Assembly: GCF_900100175.1 (NCBI RefSeq) | Contig: NZ_FNEM01000022.1 | Span: 1 to 63,604 of the forward strand | DNA: 63,604 nucleotides | Direction of reading: 5' to 3' | From: Ferrimonas sediminum | Lineage (GTDB): Bacteria > Pseudomonadota > Gammaproteobacteria > Enterobacterales > Shewanellaceae | In this document: positions 61,352 through 63,604 of the stretch, piece after piece | How the letters are laid out: each line of letters starts with the position of its first letter | How positions within the stretch are numbered: position 1 is the first letter of the stretch | Program-made: the position numbers and the translations under genes | The notes under the pieces: generated by a model | Seen by the model: only the letters and a program-made list of their open reading frames with translations | Told to the model about the DNA's origin: nothing | Databases searched by the model: none

Positions 61352-62173
61352 ATGGACAGATACGCCGTATTCGGCCATCCCATCAATCACAGTAAGTCGC
61401 CGCTGATCCATCGGGAGTTTGCCCGCCAGACTCAGCAGACGCTCAGCTATGAGGCGATTCTAGCACCCCTGGATCAATTTCCTCAGGCCCTGGCACACTT
61501 TCATCAGCAAGGCGGCAGGGGAGCCAATGTGACACTGCCGTTTAAGCAGCAGGCGGCGAGTCTGTGTGACCAGTTGAGCGACCGAGCCCGTCTGGCCGGA
61601 GCCGTCAATACCCTGTATTGGCAGGACGGCCGGCTCTATGGAGACAATACCGATGGCGAAGGGCTGGTGCGGGATCTGTGTCATCACGGCATAGACCTGA
61701 CAGACAGTGACATTCTGGTTTTGGGCGCCGGCGGTGCAGTCAGGGGCGTCCTGCCAGAGTTGTTGGCGGCGTCGCCTCGTCGGGTCGTGGTGGCCAATCG
61801 AACCGCGTCTAAAGCGGAGTCTCTGGCCGAGGCATTCCATTCTCTGGGCCAGATCGAGGGGGGCGGCTATGCTGACATAGAGGGACAGTTTGATGTGATC
61901 ATCAATGGCACCTCGGCATCACTGGCTGCCTCACTGCCGCCGATCGATTCCCGGGTGGTGAAATCGACCAGCTGGTGTTACGACATGGCATACGGTAATA
62001 AGCCCACCGTATTTCAACAGTGGGCCAAGCAAGCCGGAGCCAGGGGCCAACTGTCCGGGCTGGGGATGCTGGTGAATCAGGCTGCCGTCAGTTTTGAGCT
62101 CTGGACCGGGAAAACACCGGATCCCGCATCGGTGCATGAGTTGTTGTTGCAGCAATTGAGGCAAACATCATGA
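61352..62173 (+). CDS. aroE: Shikimate dehydrogenase AroE
   Basis: AroE reduces 3-dehydroshikimate to shikimate with NADPH. The protein is 273 residues starting at MDRYAVFGHPINHSKSP. The shikimate-binding NVTLPFK and NTDGEG (catalytic Lys and Asp) and the nucleotide-binding GAGGAVRG and NRTASKAE are present. Neither the ATG at 61352 nor the one at 61340 has a good ribosome site; 61352 gives the family-typical start. aroE overlaps the DUF1488 gene as ATGA. Confidence 0.95.
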   Translation: MDRYAVFGHPINHSKSPLIHREFARQTQQTLSYEAILAPLDQFPQALAHFHQQGGRGANVTLPFKQQAASLCDQLSDRARLAGAVNTLYWQDGRLYGDNTDGEGLVRDLCHHGIDLTDSDILVLGAGGAVRGVLPELLAASPRRVVVANRTASKAESLAEAFHSLGQIEGGGYADIEGQFDVIINGTSASLAASLPPIDSRVVKSTSWCYDMAYGNKPTVFQQWAKQAGARGQLSGLGMLVNQAAVSFELWTGKTPDPASVHELLLQQLRQTS

Positions 62174-62445
62174 ATCAACAAATCCTGTTTAATGACCAGC
62201 TGTCGGTCAACTGGCCGCAGCAATGGATAGAGTTTACTGCCATGGTTGCGGGCCAGCGGGTTGGCTGCTTCATCGCCTTGCCAACCCTGGCGCATTTGAG
62301 TGATACCGATATCGGCAATGAGGAGCAGGCGATTCAGGCGTTTGAGCGACTCAGATTTGATCTGGAAGAGGAAGCCGAAACGCTTATCGAAGAGGAGAAC
62401 TTCGATGCCCAGGGGCGCATCTGGTTGCACCACCCGGCCATCTGA
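62170..62445 (+). CDS. DUF1488 family protein (YrdB-like)
   Basis: The 91-residue protein begins MNQQILFNDQLSVNWPQQW and has the C-terminal DLEEEAETLIEEENFD with a closing GRIWLHHPAI, resembling E. coli YrdB. Function is unknown. Translation is coupled to aroE by a four-base overlap, as in the aroE-yrdB pair of enterobacteria. Confidence 0.9.
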   Translation: MNQQILFNDQLSVNWPQQWIEFTAMVAGQRVGCFIALPTLAHLSDTDIGNEEQAIQAFERLRFDLEEEAETLIEEENFDAQGRIWLHHPAI

Positions 62446-62459
62446 GCCTGAGTCATTAG

Positions 62460-62993
62460 CTAGGCCTGACCCAGGTACTCGTTCTTCAGTTTCACGTAGT
62501 TGGCCGCGGAAACCGCCAGAAACGCCAGTTCCTTATCATTAAGAGGGCGAGCCTGTTTTGCCGGGCTGCCCACATACAGATAGCCGGACTGCAGGGTTTT
62601 GCCTGGCGGTACCAAACTGCCGGCTCCCAGAATGACATCGTCTTCGATGACGGCACCGTCGAGAACGATGGCCCCCATACCCACCAACACCCTGTTGCGG
62701 ATAATGCAGCCGTGCAGCATGGCTTTGTGCCCCACGGTGACGTCTTCCCCGATGATCAGCGGGTAGCCGTCGGGGTTACTGTCACTGCGCCGGGTCACAT
62801 GCAGGACGCTGCCATCCTGCACGTTGCTGCGGGCGCCAATGGTGATTTGGTTAACATCGCCGCGGGCGGCGACCAGAGGCCATATGCTGGCGTCGTCATA
62901 GAGAGTGATGTCGCCGTAGAGAATGGCGCTGGGGTCCACAAAGGCGGTATCGGCCAGGGTGGGGGTGATTCCGGAAAACGGTTTTATGGCCAT
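62460..62993 (-). CDS. yrdA: Gamma-carbonic anhydrase family protein YrdA
   Basis: The 177-residue protein is a left-handed beta-helix of the gamma-carbonic anhydrase family, with hexapeptide repeats. Metal-ligand histidines occur in VLHVTRR and in VTVGHKAMLHGCII (about residues 66 and 83-94). Enzymatic activity in YrdA proteins is uncertain. It converges with the DUF1488 gene (14 bp) and diverges from the rRNA operon. Confidence 0.93.
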   Translation of the reverse strand: MAIKPFSGITPTLADTAFVDPSAILYGDITLYDDASIWPLVAARGDVNQITIGARSNVQDGSVLHVTRRSDSNPDGYPLIIGEDVTVGHKAMLHGCIIRNRVLVGMGAIVLDGAVIEDDVILGAGSLVPPGKTLQSGYLYVGSPAKQARPLNDKELAFLAVSAANYVKLKNEYLGQA

Positions 62994-63082
62994 GATTAGC
63001 TCCCTAAATGCCCAAATTGATTACTTTATCACTGCGCGAGTCGGTTTTCTGAACAAACAGTAGTAAAGCACCATATTAGCCC

Positions 63083-63110
63083 TTGTCAGAGCAAATTAAC
63101 TCCCTATAAT
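63083..63110 (+). promoter_or_regulatory. rrn P1 promoter
   Basis: TTGTCA and TATAAT are separated by 16 bp and followed by the GC-rich discriminator GCGCCTCC. This is nearly identical in layout to E. coli rrnB P1, so strong growth-rate and ppGpp control is expected. Confidence 0.9.
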
Positions 63111-63206
63111 GCGCCTCCATCGACACGGCAAACGGCGTAAAACGATTGCTTGGTTGAAGAGTTTGAGTCAAAAACGAGTTTCTCAAATTAGTTTTGAAAA
63201 AATCAC

Positions 63207-63234
63207 TTGACTTGAACGCTGGGGAGCGTATCAT
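63207..63234 (+). promoter_or_regulatory. rrn P2 promoter
   Basis: TTGACT and TATCAT are separated by 16 bp, about 125 bp downstream of P1, the position expected for rrn P2. Confidence 0.75.
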
Positions 63235-63266
63235 TCGCATCCCGCTACGGACGAAAATTTCGTAGC

Positions 63267-63279
63267 TGTTCTTTAACAA
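63267..63279 (+). promoter_or_regulatory. rrn boxA antitermination site
   Basis: TGTTCTTTAACAA differs from the E. coli boxA (TGCTCTTTAACAA) by one base. It is the NusB/S10 binding element in the leader RNA. Confidence 0.88.
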
Positions 63280-63408
63280 TTAGTCAGACAATCTGTGTGG
63301 GCACTCGCGCAGGATTGATATCTCATATATCAATGTTGCACTGAGTGACTATAACAAGTTAATTCAGTAATTCATTGAGTCGAAATCTTCGGACTCCAAA
63401 AAACTTTT

Positions 63409-63604
63409 TAATTGAAGAGTTTGATCATGGCTCAGATTGAACGCTGGCGGCAGGCCTAACACATGCAAGTCGAGCGGAAACGACGGTAAAGATTCTTCGG
63501 ATGATTTATCGGGCGTCGAGCGGCGGACGGGTGAGTAATGCTTAGGAATTTGCCCAGTCGAGGGGGATAACCATTGGAAACGATGGCTAATACCGCATAC
63601 GCCC
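63409..63604 (+). rRNA. rrs: 16S ribosomal RNA, 5' part
   Basis: ATTGAAGAGTTTGATCATGG starting at 63411, followed by CTCAGATTGAACGCTGG, is the universal 16S 5' end; alignment to E. coli places nucleotide 1 at about 63409. The first 196 nt are present, including the V1 hairpin and GGACGGGTGAGTAATGC. The gene runs off the window. Its direction is away from oriC, co-directional with replication. Confidence 0.98.

Larger units (their letters stand above)
62994..63408 (+). promoter_or_regulatory. rRNA operon upstream and leader region
   Basis: This 415-bp segment contains no gene. It holds an AT-rich upstream stretch (63045-63080), two tandem promoters and the antitermination boxA, followed by an AT-rich leader. 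Confidence 0.85.

Overview
The window is 63.6 kb of chromosome around the replication origin of a gammaproteobacterium. Gene content and order (mnmG-rsmG-parA-parB-atpIBEFHAGDC, rpmH-rnpA-yidD-yidC-mnmE, dnaA-dnaN-recF-gyrB, glyQ-glyS, fadBA/pepQ-yigZ-trkH-hemG, trkA-rsmB-fmt-def/LysM-dprA-smg, yrdD-purE-tsaC-hemF, aroE-yrdB-yrdA-rrn) fit a marine Alteromonadales member of the Shewanella/Ferrimonas type. This placement is inferred from synteny and protein similarity recalled from memory. The 196 nt of 16S rRNA at the right edge could settle it.

Left part (1-7.4 kb): a hexanucleotide repeat, then amino-sugar synthesis (glmS with a co-transcribed DeoR regulator, and glmU), a LysR regulator divergent from a xanthosine/purine nucleoside phosphorylase, and a DMT transporter. 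From 7.4 to 17.1 kb, on the minus strand, lie the complete F1Fo ATP synthase operon and parB, parA and rsmG. mnmG and mioC flank a non-coding segment (19083-19503) that is extremely rich in GATC, carries several DnaA boxes and has an AT-rich palindromic unwinding region. This is very likely oriC. The mnmE, yidC, yidD, rnpA, rpmH block follows on the minus strand, then the dnaA-dnaN-recF-gyrB operon on the plus strand, with a second GATC-rich DnaA-box segment upstream of dnaA.

The right part (30-63 kb) holds guaC, glyS-glyQ, tag, a large exported beta-propeller/amidohydrolase protein, tusA, fatty-acid oxidation genes fadBA with a PsrA-like operator, pepQ, yigZ, two TrkH potassium channels (one next to trkA), two HemG-type flavodoxins separated by a HlyU/SqrR-like ArsR regulator, translation-initiation enzymes (fmt, def, rsmB), dprA and smg, an M9-type collagenase-like lipoprotein, a zinc-ribbon protein, purE, tsaC, hemF, a group II truncated globin, aroE, a DUF1488 protein and a gamma-carbonic anhydrase. 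The window ends at the promoters, boxA and 5' end of an rRNA operon.

The main system visible beyond ordinary genes is a chromosome segregation/origin architecture: ParA and ParB, two perfect parS sites and three near-perfect ones spread over about 34 kb around oriC, plus two GATC/DnaA-box clusters. I see no phage, IS element, CRISPR array, toxin-antitoxin pair or defence island. The most unusual local gene arrangement is the HlyU-like regulator between two HemG paralogues, which suggests sulfur- or redox-linked control of a flavodoxin-type haem enzyme.
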